Of a stretch of 23,673 bases of DNA, positions 1 to 6,113 are shown one piece after another. Every line of letters starts with the position of its first letter. The stretch's first letter is position 1. The translations under genes and the position numbers were made by a program. Location: the IMG/VR virus record IMGVR_UViG_3300030108_001807, positions 1 to 23,673 of that record. One strand, written 5' to 3'. The notes under the pieces were generated by a model. The model searched no databases. It saw only the letters and a program-made list of their open reading frames with translations, and was not told the DNA's origin. The stretch comes from a virus.

Positions 1-49
1 TAAGATGTTGAAAAAATCATTAGAATCTGAAGAGATTAAAGAAGACTAA
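1..49 (+). CDS. C-terminal tail of an unknown gene (partial)
   Basis: An open frame enters from the left edge and ends at TAA (47-49). The visible residues are KMLKKSLESEEIKED, a charged helical tail with no recognisable domain. The stop overlaps the next gene's ATG as TAATG, the junction used throughout this operon, so it is probably a real gene end. An in-frame ATG at 5 is too close to the stop to be a useful start. Function cannot be told. Confidence 0.5.
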   Translation, partial: KMLKKSLESEEIKED

Positions 50-339
50 TGCTTATAAGGAAAAGTTCACAGGGTCACTATTTGCGCCTTTACAGGAATA
101 CAACTCCCGGCGTTGTCAGAACGAAAAAATACTCAGATGGTACGACTGAGACCCTGTCTTATCCTTCCAGATATAAATACTTTTTAGTATTAGATGGTGA
201 AATAATCAAACGAAGTGATAGTTGGGATACTATAGAAAAAGCATATGTAGATGAATGTGACTCTAGACATGGTGGTGGAACTGGCAGAATGATTATAGGT
301 AAACATAAATTAGAAAATTGTGTAATTAAAACATTATGA
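49..339 (+). CDS. hypothetical protein, 96 aa
   Basis: I do not recognise this protein. It is soluble-looking, basic at the N-terminus, and has a beta-rich middle (KYFLVLDGEIIKRSDSWDTI, about residues 43-62) followed by a Gly-rich turn (RHGGGTGR). No signal peptide or membrane helix is visible. It starts at the TAATG overlap with the upstream gene and ends in TGA at 337-339. It is the first complete gene of the plus-strand operon and lies just before the lipoprotein and membrane-protein cluster. A role in lysis or morphogenesis would be a guess from position only. Confidence 0.6.
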   Translation: MLIRKSSQGHYLRLYRNTTPGVVRTKKYSDGTTETLSYPSRYKYFLVLDGEIIKRSDSWDTIEKAYVDECDSRHGGGTGRMIIGKHKLENCVIKTL

Positions 340-365
340 ATAAAACAATAAAAAAGTTAAAGAAT

Positions 366-381
366 GGAGGATTTGAAGTTG
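366..381 (+). promoter_or_regulatory. Shine-Dalgarno GGAGG that selects a TTG start
   Basis: GGAGG at 366-370 is eight bases upstream of TTG at 379. It falls inside the codons that would follow the ATG at 364, so it argues for initiation at the TTG. The same pattern occurs before the 943-residue gene at 19559. Confidence 0.5.
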
Positions 382-606
382 TTAGTACGAGTTATGACCT
401 TCCTGTTTTTTATAAATCTAACAGGGTGCAGTCAAGGTTGGAGTATAGGAGGGATTCAGATAACTCCTCAAGACACGATAAAAAATACAGCGTTCATAGA
501 AATAATAGCGCACGATAGTGTTGAGCATTGGTATGCAAATAAGATATATAGTGGTGAAAATTGGTGTCATTTACATGACGAATGGGAATATGTTGAGGTG
601 AAATGA
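379..606 (+). CDS. small lipoprotein, o-spanin-like candidate (TTG start)
   Basis: The 75-residue product begins MLVRVMTFLFFINLTGC: a short basic n-region, a hydrophobic core and a textbook lipobox L-T-G-C, with the lipidated Cys at residue 17. The mature part is only about 59 residues. An ATG lies in frame at 364 but has no ribosome binding site. The motif GGAGG at 366-370 is eight bases before the TTG at 379, so I choose TTG. The stop overlaps the ATG of the next gene, a membrane and coiled-coil protein. An outer-membrane lipoprotein beside such a protein is the arrangement of spanin pairs, which fuse inner and outer membranes in the last step of lysis of Gram-negative hosts. The lipobox is seen; the spanin role is inferred. 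Confidence 0.6.
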   Translation: MLVRVMTFLFFINLTGCSQGWSIGGIQITPQDTIKNTAFIEIIAHDSVEHWYANKIYSGENWCHLHDEWEYVEVK

Positions 607-923
607 GTGGAAAACCTAATACCGCCAGAAGTTATCGCACTACCATTCTTGATGATAATGCCATTGTTAGCATTAATCTCAAGTGGTTGGCTCAAGGACT
701 CGTATTGGTCGCAGGGCTGGTATATGGTTACTTACAGATTGAAGGTAGGATTAAGGCATTGGAGAATAAAGTGGCAACAGCGGATGAACAAATTGAAAAT
801 TTACTTAGTAAACATATTGTTGAAGAAAAAGCAGAAAGAGAAGAATTAGCACAGAAAGTAGCATTTTACGAAAAAGAATTAAATCTAAACCCATTTAGTT
901 GGGGCAAAAAGAAACGGAAGTAG
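603..923 (+). CDS. membrane-anchored coiled-coil protein, i-spanin or holin-like
   Basis: The 106-residue product has a polar N-terminus of about 25 residues, one transmembrane helix at about 26-46 (LKWLAQGLVLVAGLVYGYLQ), then a heptad-like helical stretch to about 93 and a Lys/Arg-rich end. This is the topology of an inner-membrane spanin, or of the single-helix accessory proteins in phage lysis cassettes. The context VSINLKWL before the helix is, from memory, common in marine podoviruses. The ATG overlaps the lipoprotein stop (ATGA), and GAGG at 595-598 can serve as its binding site. A GTG-started frame at 607 is out of frame with this one and is judged a shadow. The membrane topology is well supported; the lysis role is inferred. 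Confidence 0.7.
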   Translation: MSGKPNTARSYRTTILDDNAIVSINLKWLAQGLVLVAGLVYGYLQIEGRIKALENKVATADEQIENLLSKHIVEEKAEREELAQKVAFYEKELNLNPFSWGKKKRK

Positions 924-924
924 T

Positions 925-1242
925 ATGGATTTTATGGAAATATATGGCGAAGCGGGAATGATAGGAGTTGTTGGTGCTATGTTCGTATATTTAGTTGTGT
1001 CTCTTTCTAATAAATCTGCAAAACAACAAGAAACATTAGAAAGTTTAAAAGTAGAAAACAAAGGTCAAAGTGAAACATTAGAAAATATGGAAGGCATGAT
1101 AGTAAAATTGATAGATAGATGGAATAAGTCTGATGATAAACTTGATAGAAAATTTGATGGTATTACTAAAGAAATAAATGATTTAGACAACCAGATTAGT
1201 AGGGTAGAAGGTAGTTTATCAAGAATAAATGGGAAGCACTAA
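925..1242 (+). CDS. small membrane protein with coiled coil, holin-like
   Basis: The 105-residue product has a single hydrophobic helix at about residues 9-28 (AGMIGVVGAMFVYLVVSL) right after a short acidic N-terminus, followed by a long charged helical region rich in E, K, Q and D through residue 100. This resembles BhlA/UviB-type putative holins, which are short proteins with an N-terminal helix and a polar tail. It follows the previous gene by one base and overlaps the next by TAATG, so it sits inside a run of membrane proteins. It could instead be a second spanin-type or structural membrane protein. No enzymatic motif is present. Confidence 0.65.
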   Translation: MDFMEIYGEAGMIGVVGAMFVYLVVSLSNKSAKQQETLESLKVENKGQSETLENMEGMIVKLIDRWNKSDDKLDRKFDGITKEINDLDNQISRVEGSLSRINGKH

Positions 1243-1457
1243 TGCATAAATTAATGGATATATATAATGCTCAATACGAAGAAGAGGAAAAACCTCTACT
1301 TGTCGAAATGCCCCAGATAACATCTTTATTAAAGCATCTTGATTTATTATATTCAATTGTATTAAAAAAGCAAATGGAAAATGAAATGCAACAAGATACA
1401 ATACAATACTACAGTTCTGGACAAGGTTCTAAATCACAAGCAGATAGTGTAAACTAA
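1242..1457 (+). CDS. hypothetical protein, 71 aa
   Basis: I do not recognise this protein. It has an acidic N-terminal third (EEEEKP near residues 13-18), a Leu-rich helix in the middle (ITSLLKHLDLLYSIVL, about residues 26-41) that is amphipathic rather than clearly membrane-spanning, and a polar Gln/Ser-rich tail. Both ends are TAATG overlaps, so it is translationally coupled to the holin-like gene before it and the XhlA-like gene after it. A part in membrane or lysis control is only a positional guess. Confidence 0.6.
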   Translation: MHKLMDIYNAQYEEEEKPLLVEMPQITSLLKHLDLLYSIVLKKQMENEMQQDTIQYYSSGQGSKSQADSVN

Positions 1458-1669
1458 TGGACAATAAAGACATATATCAAGTATTAGTAAAGCATGACGA
1501 AAGATTAAAAAATATTTATTCTGTATTAGGTAGGATAGAAAAACATTTAGACAAGTTAAATGGTAGAGTTACAAGCAGTGAAAAAGAAATTGCAAAACTC
1601 CAAGTATGGGGTGGTATTGCACTTGTTACTTTTCCAGTAATCGTAAACACAATAATGAGGTTAGTATAA
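1457..1669 (+). CDS. XhlA-like coiled-coil protein with C-terminal membrane helix
   Basis: The 70-residue product begins with a helical region containing VLVKHDERLKNI and continues as heptads (IEKHLDKLNGRVTSSEKEIAKL, written here only to show the pattern, about residues 27-48). It ends with one membrane helix (WGGIALVTFPVIVNTIM, about residues 51-67). This order, a coiled coil then a C-terminal anchor, is that of the phage hemolysin XhlA family, which works with holins at the cytoplasmic membrane. Its position in the membrane-protein cluster agrees. The length is typical for the family. The assignment rests on architecture and a remembered pattern, not on an alignment. Confidence 0.65.
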   Translation: MDNKDIYQVLVKHDERLKNIYSVLGRIEKHLDKLNGRVTSSEKEIAKLQVWGGIALVTFPVIVNTIMRLV

Positions 1670-1845
1670 TGTTAGCAAAGTTAATAGCAGATGACTTATT
1701 GTCAGATGAAAACGGAGCAGAGGTAATTGCTGAAATAAACAAAGCAGTAGATATTCCAATCATCTCTGAAAAAACAGAACAAAAAATACTTGAGGCACTT
1801 TGGAAAGTAATCAAAGGTGTATTAATCAAGAAAATTGGTGCATAA
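1669..1845 (+). CDS. hypothetical helical protein, 58 aa
   Basis: The start is taken at the TAATG overlap (ATG at 1669) and gives MLAKLIADDLLSDENGAEVI at the N-terminus. A longer in-frame extension upstream would overlap the XhlA-like gene and has no support. The product is helical: an acidic amphipathic first half and a basic amphipathic C-terminal helix (ALWKVIKGVLIKKIGA) that could lie on a membrane. I do not recognise a family with certainty, though short proteins of this form occur beside lysis genes in marine phages. It is coupled to the next gene by another TAATG. Confidence 0.6.
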   Translation: MLAKLIADDLLSDENGAEVIAEINKAVDIPIISEKTEQKILEALWKVIKGVLIKKIGA

Positions 1846-1973
1846 TGCCAGCAGCTAAGAAACAAACAAAGAAACAACCTTCCGCAACTGAAAAACATAT
1901 TGAGTTCATTTACGGAGAGTTGGAAGAACTAAGGGAAAAACTTGAAAAAGTTTTAGTAAGAATGGGATTGTAA
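1845..1973 (+). CDS. very small helical protein, 42 aa
   Basis: The ATG at 1845 overlaps the upstream stop as TAATG, and the frame closes with TAA at 1971-1973. The product begins with a Lys/Gln-rich segment (MPAAKKQTKKQPSATEK) and continues as one strongly helical stretch (ELEELREKLEKVLVRM) with regular heptad spacing of Leu. It is probably a short coiled-coil peptide. The coupling pattern and the lack of any competing frame support it as a real gene. Function is unknown; it separates the membrane-protein group from the basic-protein group. Confidence 0.55.
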   Translation: MPAAKKQTKKQPSATEKHIEFIYGELEELREKLEKVLVRMGL

Positions 1974-1974
1974 A

Positions 1975-2256
1975 ATGTCTAAAGGTAAGATGCCAGCAAG
2001 AAATAAGAAAAACTTTCGGTCCACCGAATCTGGAGCGGGAATGACTCAAGCTGGTGTAGAAGCTTATAGAAGAAAGAATCCCGGTTCTAAGTTAAAAACG
2101 GCTGTAACAGGAGACGTAAAGCCAGGTAGTGTAGATGCAAAAAGAAGAAAATCTTATTGTTCTAGGTCTAAAGGTCAAATGAAAATGTATGGAATAAATT
2201 GTAAAAAGACACCTAAAAAAAGAATCTGTGCAGCTAGAAGAAGATGGAAGTGTTAA
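1975..2256 (+). CDS. highly basic Cys4 small protein (DUF6321-like)
   Basis: The 93-residue product has 28 Lys/Arg and only four acidic residues, with cysteines at 62, 76, 85 and 93. The segments GAGMTQAGVEAYRRKNPGSK (about 20-39), RRKSYCSRSKGQMK (57-70) and the terminal ICAARRRWKC match, from memory, a small family that recurs in cyanophages and other marine phages and is annotated as DUF6321 of unknown function. The charge and four cysteines suggest nucleic-acid contact and possible metal binding. It starts one base after the previous stop and leads a run of five tiny basic genes. The family name should be checked; the composition is seen directly. Confidence 0.75.
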   Translation: MSKGKMPARNKKNFRSTESGAGMTQAGVEAYRRKNPGSKLKTAVTGDVKPGSVDAKRRKSYCSRSKGQMKMYGINCKKTPKKRICAARRRWKC

Positions 2257-2400
2257 ATGTCTAAGAAAGATGCGTGTTATTACAAAGTAAAAGCAAGATA
2301 CAAGGTATGGCCTTCAGCTTATGCTTCTGGAGCATTAGTTAAGTGTCGTAAAGTAGGAGCTGCTAATTGGGGCAACTCAAGTAAAAAGAAAAAGAAGTAA
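2257..2400 (+). CDS. tiny basic protein of a recurring marine-phage family, 47 aa
   Basis: The ATG at 2257 directly follows the previous stop, and the frame ends at TAA 2398-2400, overlapping the next ATG. The product contains DACYYKVKARYKVWPSAYAS (residues 5-24), then GALVKCRKVGAANWGN and a Lys-only tail. I know this core as a repeatedly seen short protein in cyanophages and marine phages; its function is not known to me. It has 14 Lys/Arg in 47 residues and two cysteines (7 and 30). The conserved wording of the core makes it a confident gene despite its size. It probably acts with the neighbouring basic proteins. Confidence 0.75.
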   Translation: MSKKDACYYKVKARYKVWPSAYASGALVKCRKVGAANWGNSSKKKKK

Positions 2401-2594
2401 TGGCTAAAGATGGTTTACGAAAATGGTTCTCAAGGAATCAAGGCAAAGGTTGGGTTGATTGTAAGACAGGAAAACCCTGTGGAAGACGTAAAGGTGAGAA
2501 AAGAAGAGGATACCCAGCTTGTAGACCAACAATGGCACAATGCACTTCAGCTATGAAAAAGAAAACAAGTAGCAAAAGGATAAGTTGGAAGTAA
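2400..2594 (+). CDS. basic Cys4 small protein (DUF5872-like)
   Basis: The 64-residue product has 20 Lys/Arg and cysteines at 21, 27, 41 and 48. The pattern GLRKWF...GWVDCKTGKPCGRRKGEK followed by YPACRP and a C-terminal TSSKRISWK resembles a family annotated in marine phages as DUF5872, again without known function. The paired cysteines (C-x5-C and C-x6-C) could bind a metal. TAATG overlaps at both ends tie it to its neighbours. The family name is from memory; the Cys and charge pattern is seen in the sequence. Confidence 0.7.
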   Translation: MAKDGLRKWFSRNQGKGWVDCKTGKPCGRRKGEKRRGYPACRPTMAQCTSAMKKKTSSKRISWK

Positions 2595-2848
2595 TGGCAG
2601 ACGTATTTGGATTATCAGATGTAGCAGCTCCAGACACAGGAAGGGGTGGTGCAACAAAATTAAAAACTGGTGGTATGAGAAGGAGTTATAATATGAAAAT
2701 GAAAAAATGTCCAACAGGAAAGATTTACGACACTAGGTTAAAAAAGTGCGTAACTAAAAAAGCAGACCTTAACAAAGATAATAAAGTATCTAGTTATGAA
2801 AGTAAAAGGTCAGCAGCAATTAATAAATCAATGAAAGGAGGCATGTAA
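2594..2848 (+). CDS. small basic protein with an EF-hand/dockerin-like loop
   Basis: The start is taken at the TAATG overlap (ATG 2594); an in-frame ATG nine bases upstream lies inside the previous gene. The product is 84 residues. A Cys pair (39 and 52) brackets CPTGKIYDTRLKKC. Residues 58-69 form a complete 12-residue EF-hand loop: D58, N60, D62, K64, V65, S66 and E69 at the expected positions, as in dockerins and small Ca-binding phage proteins. It is basic overall (20 Lys/Arg). Ca binding is likely from the loop; the partner and role are unknown. It belongs to the five-gene basic cluster. Confidence 0.7.
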   Translation: MADVFGLSDVAAPDTGRGGATKLKTGGMRRSYNMKMKKCPTGKIYDTRLKKCVTKKADLNKDNKVSSYESKRSAAINKSMKGGM

Positions 2849-2997
2849 TGCCAAGTCCAATGAAATGCAAAACAATGGTAGGGCCAGGAAAAAAGTATAA
2901 GACAATGGATGAATGTCTTAGCTATGGTGGTAAAAAGATGGGTAAGATGAAGAAGAAAGCTAAGATGAAACCTGCCAGAGGAATGGGTGGATATTAA
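2848..2997 (+). CDS. tiny Lys/Met-rich protein, 49 aa
   Basis: The ATG at 2848 overlaps the preceding stop as TAATG, and TAA lies at 2995-2997. The product has eight Met, a high Lys content and two cysteines (7 and 23); the middle reads GKKYKTMDECLSYGGKK and the end is a low-complexity KKMGKMKKKAKMK stretch with GMGGY. I recognise no domain. Its last codons lie in the stem of the terminator at 2985-3010, which marks the end of the cluster. It could be a DNA-condensing or scaffold-type peptide, but nothing in the sequence proves that. Confidence 0.6.
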   Translation: MPSPMKCKTMVGPGKKYKTMDECLSYGGKKMGKMKKKAKMKPARGMGGY

Positions 2998-3010
2998 TTC
3001 ACCCTTTTCT
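2985..3010 (+). terminator. intrinsic terminator after the basic-protein cluster
   Basis: GGGTGGAT (2985-2992) and ATTCACCC (2997-3004) form an 8-bp stem with one G-T pair and the tetraloop ATTA (2993-2996). TTTTCT follows at 3005-3010. This is the best terminator-like structure on the plus strand. It overlaps the stop codon of the Lys/Met-rich gene and precedes the tail-gene region by a few bases. Confidence 0.6.
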
Positions 3011-3014
3011 ATTA

Positions 3015-3191
3015 ATGGGTAAAAAAATAAACATAGACCTATTTTCTAACGATGTAGGTTTTGGGGATACTGTTAGTAGGGCAATCAAAACTGTTAGTCG
3101 AGGTTATATAAAGGAGTGTGGAGGATGCAAGAAAAGGAAAGAAATTCTCAACCGATTGATTCCTTACAGAGGGATTCCGAATCGGAAGTAG
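3015..3191 (+). CDS. small CxxC protein, 58 aa
   Basis: The ATG at 3015 follows the terminator, and the frame closes with TAG at 3189-3191. The product is MGKKINIDLF... with GFGDTVSRAIKTV (15-27) and IKECGGCKKRKEILNRLIPY (32-51). The C35-G-G-C38 knuckle followed by a basic helix recurs in small phage proteins encoded near tail or capsid genes, and may bind a metal through dimerisation. No Shine-Dalgarno is visible before the ATG. The end of the gene overlaps the next one by 67 bases in another frame, which is unusual here. Function is unknown. Confidence 0.6.
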   Translation: MGKKINIDLFSNDVGFGDTVSRAIKTVSRGYIKECGGCKKRKEILNRLIPYRGIPNRK

Positions 3192-3370
3192 CAATAAGAA
3201 ATGGAGGAGCCATTGCTGGTTCTGAAGGTGGTCTTAGACTAGACATCTTTGAACACGATGAAAACTCTGAAATAGACTTTACTGAAGATACTTGTTCTAT
3301 ATGTGAATTACCAGAGCATGCTCAAAACCTCATCATAGAAGATATAGAATACGACCAATCCAATGCCTAA
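3125..3370 (+). CDS. acidic small protein with CSIC motif, 81 aa
   Basis: AAGGAG at 3111-3116 lies eight bases before ATG 3125, which fixes the start inside the preceding gene; a GTG at 3116 would overlap that site and is rejected. The product is acidic, with a Gly-rich middle (NGGAIAGSEGG) and a C-terminal half rich in D and E that carries C57-S-I-C60. I recognise no family. The stop overlaps the ATG of the large tail protein (3363) by eight bases, which suggests coupled translation. It may bind a metal with, or act against, the basic CxxC protein encoded just before it; that is speculation. Confidence 0.55.
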   Translation: MQEKERNSQPIDSLQRDSESEVAIRNGGAIAGSEGGLRLDIFEHDENSEIDFTEDTCSICELPEHAQNLIIEDIEYDQSNA

Positions 3371-6113
3371 ACAAACTCTTAAAATTGAAGGGTTTCATGG
3401 TGGATTAAATACTAATGCAGACCCTAGAGATATACAAGACAACCAATCTCCCGATTCAATAGATGTAGCTGTTGATTTTTTAGGAAGACTAAAAACTTTA
3501 GGTTCTGCTAGTCAAGATAATACCAATACTAATGATTTATTAATACTTCCAAATAGAGGTTTGTTTACTATGTCTAGTGACAAACAATTAGATGGAGGAA
3601 CTGCTAATGAAACATTTATAATTGCATTTGATGATACTGATAATGCTATAGATATAAAAGATAGTGAAGGTTGGGATAATAATGTCATTACAAACTTTGA
3701 TACAGACCATCCTGTGTTTTATGTTGGTGATGGCAATCTAAGAGCTGGTGATGGTGAGTTTGATGATACAGTTAGCAATAAATGGTTTGGATATATTGAA
3801 GATGAAAGGTTTGATAGTTTACTTGCAGATTCTGGAAGTATAGAATGGACTCAAGCAAATCAAGCTATAGAAAAACCAACTCTTGGTAAGTGTTTAATAT
3901 CAACACCTTTTTCTGGTTCAGATACTAATGGAGTTAATTCTAGTTCATCTGAATATATAGGAAGTGTTATTGATTTAAGTTCTGATGATGTAGCTGATTT
4001 ATCTAGTGTGAATTTAAGAGTAGGTCTTCAATATAATAGTTTTAGAGGTGGAAACGCAGCTTCCTATGGTTCAGTAACAAACGCTAGTAAAAGTGATACA
4101 TTGCCAGTTGCTATACATCCATTGTTTAGTGATAATATATATATAGAAGGAACTCATGGTGGAACTGGTTCTATTTTATTAAATGACACAATGTCAGTTA
4201 CACTTAATGAAGAAAAAAATATTATATTTGGAATATGGATTCCTAATGCTAAATATACAAATTTTAGTTTATTAAGATTTACAGTTAATGAAACAGGAGT
4301 TAGTCCTAATACATCTTTAACTTGGGAATTTGCAAAAGAAGATTTTAAAGTTGATTGTTGGAATATTGTTTCTTTAAATATTACAAATATTACTGAAGGA
4401 GATGCTAGTGGAGTTGGTTTAGATACTTGGCAATTGCAAGTAGATAGAAGTGGAGAAGATTGTGATTTTTATTTTTCTGGGCCTATTATTGCAGACAATC
4501 CTAGTCTTGAAGGTTTTCAATCTGGTCTTTATACATTCAATTATTCATACTTATACGATGATGAAAAACAAGAATCATTACCATTTTTATTTAGAAATGC
4601 CCTAGATGATGTTAATGTAAACAAACTAAATGTAATTGGGTCTCCTGTTTTATTTAATTTTGATTTTTATATAAATCCATTTAACAGTGCGGCTATTCCA
4701 GTTTATAGTATAAGTAAAAGAATAACTGGTTCTAGGGTATATTATAAATTAGAAGATAATGATAACTTTTTTTTGATAGGAGAATTAGACTTTGTAAATA
4801 AAGGATTTAAGTTTTTACCAGAAGAAGGAGAAATGTCTTATTCAATGGCAAATGTTACTGGAGATGGTAGCCCTACTGGAGAAAATTGGTATAAGACTTC
4901 TGTTATTGTAAAAGCAGTTAGCCCTAGTTCTTCTAATTTGATAGATTCTTATAGGAGTATAAATGGATACGCAGCTAACACACAATTTATAGATGCTAAG
5001 TTCAAAACAGCAGTTGTTCATGGTAGAAGGGTTTATATAGGAAACATAAGACAACCTTCTGGTGCTGGCGGTAAGAATCATCCAGATAGAATGTTAAAAA
5101 GCGCTGTAAACAAATTTGATATATTCCCAAATAGAACTGGAAGCATTGATGTAGCAATAAATGATGGAGAAAGTATAGTAAAACTAGAAGCGTTTGCAGA
5201 TAGAATATTACAATTTAAAGAGAAAACTATGTACGTTATAAACGTATCTGAAAATGTTGACTTCCTTGAAGATAGATATGAAAACAAAGGGTGTTCTTTC
5301 GATTACCATACTACAAAAACAGATTATGGTATTGCTTGGTTCAATGCATTTGGTGTTTACTTTTATGATGGAAAACAAGTTTTAAATCTTTTAGAAAAAG
5401 ATGGAATGAGGTTAATAAGTGAATCTGATTGGGAAGCATTTATTACTGATGGTGAAGATGGAAGTGCAGATGACCTAACTATGCAACATGCCCAAATAGC
5501 ATATGTACCAAAGAAAAGACAATTATTAATTAAAAATATGGATAAAAGTATTTTTATATATGATTTTGTTTTAAGAGCTTGGATGAAAGGATTGGGAAAA
5601 ATAACAATATTTAGAACTTCCAATAATACAAATTTTACAAATATGACAAACTTTGCTTTAGATGGCAATCAAGACTTAATATATTTAACTAATGATGATT
5701 GCGATATAATGACTTGGAATCCTTCGTCATCTCTTTCTGGAAACTTCTTATATACAACTAAAGATATTGATTTTGGGCAACCCTCTGTAAGAAAAAAAAT
5801 TTATAAGGTTTATATAACATACAAAACTGCTGATAGTGGTAGCGTGGCATCAAGTGTTATGGTTGACTATGATGTCAATGGAGGTACTACATTTCCATAT
5901 GATTTTCAAAATGGAACTAATTTTAGTTCAAATAAATTAGCCGCAGCTAATGGATGGCAACAAGCAGAATTAAAACCAGATAACTCTAGTGAAGCAAACA
6001 ATGTTTTCTCTTTTAGATTAAGGTTTCAAATAGATGCAAGTTCTGGTACAGTTCCTGCTGGTTTTGAAATAAATGACATAACAATTATATATAGATTGAA
6101 GAATGTAAGATAA
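3363..6113 (+). CDS. large tail/virion structural protein, nozzle-like candidate, 916 aa
   Basis: This protein is predominantly beta-sheet in character. It begins IEGFHGGLNTNADPRDIQDN (residues 8-27), an opening I know from marine-phage structural proteins. Residues about 552-562 contain VHGRRVYIGNI, and about 600-625 contain NDGESIVKLEAFADRILQFK followed by TMYVINVS, a repeated-blade pattern as in beta-propeller-type tail proteins. Its size and position before a fibre-like gene and an ejection cassette fit a podovirus tail nozzle (role of T7 gp12), though I see no direct similarity to gp12. No signal or membrane segment is present. It is joined to the next gene by TAATG. Virion location is likely; the exact role is inferred. 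Confidence 0.65.
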   Translation: MPKQTLKIEGFHGGLNTNADPRDIQDNQSPDSIDVAVDFLGRLKTLGSASQDNTNTNDLLILPNRGLFTMSSDKQLDGGTANETFIIAFDDTDNAIDIKDSEGWDNNVITNFDTDHPVFYVGDGNLRAGDGEFDDTVSNKWFGYIEDERFDSLLADSGSIEWTQANQAIEKPTLGKCLISTPFSGSDTNGVNSSSSEYIGSVIDLSSDDVADLSSVNLRVGLQYNSFRGGNAASYGSVTNASKSDTLPVAIHPLFSDNIYIEGTHGGTGSILLNDTMSVTLNEEKNIIFGIWIPNAKYTNFSLLRFTVNETGVSPNTSLTWEFAKEDFKVDCWNIVSLNITNITEGDASGVGLDTWQLQVDRSGEDCDFYFSGPIIADNPSLEGFQSGLYTFNYSYLYDDEKQESLPFLFRNALDDVNVNKLNVIGSPVLFNFDFYINPFNSAAIPVYSISKRITGSRVYYKLEDNDNFFLIGELDFVNKGFKFLPEEGEMSYSMANVTGDGSPTGENWYKTSVIVKAVSPSSSNLIDSYRSINGYAANTQFIDAKFKTAVVHGRRVYIGNIRQPSGAGGKNHPDRMLKSAVNKFDIFPNRTGSIDVAINDGESIVKLEAFADRILQFKEKTMYVINVSENVDFLEDRYENKGCSFDYHTTKTDYGIAWFNAFGVYFYDGKQVLNLLEKDGMRLISESDWEAFITDGEDGSADDLTMQHAQIAYVPKKRQLLIKNMDKSIFIYDFVLRAWMKGLGKITIFRTSNNTNFTNMTNFALDGNQDLIYLTNDDCDIMTWNPSSSLSGNFLYTTKDIDFGQPSVRKKIYKVYITYKTADSGSVASSVMVDYDVNGGTTFPYDFQNGTNFSSNKLAAANGWQQAELKPDNSSEANNVFSFRLRFQIDASSGTVPAGFEINDITIIYRLKNVR

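Noticed and set aside
348-357. A-AAA-AAG slippery heptamer in the frame from 336
   Set aside because: A -1 shift leads to a stop within seven codons and does not enter the lipoprotein frame.
336-518. 60-residue frame starting at an ATGA overlap and covering the lipoprotein start in another frame
   Set aside because: It has no membrane helix or recognisable feature, and the lipobox frame in the same DNA is far more convincing. It could be translated as a short coupling peptide, but I cannot support that.
607-849. GTG-started 80-residue hydrophobic frame
   Set aside because: It overlaps the membrane and coiled-coil protein from 603, which has the better start, coupling and family-like sequence.
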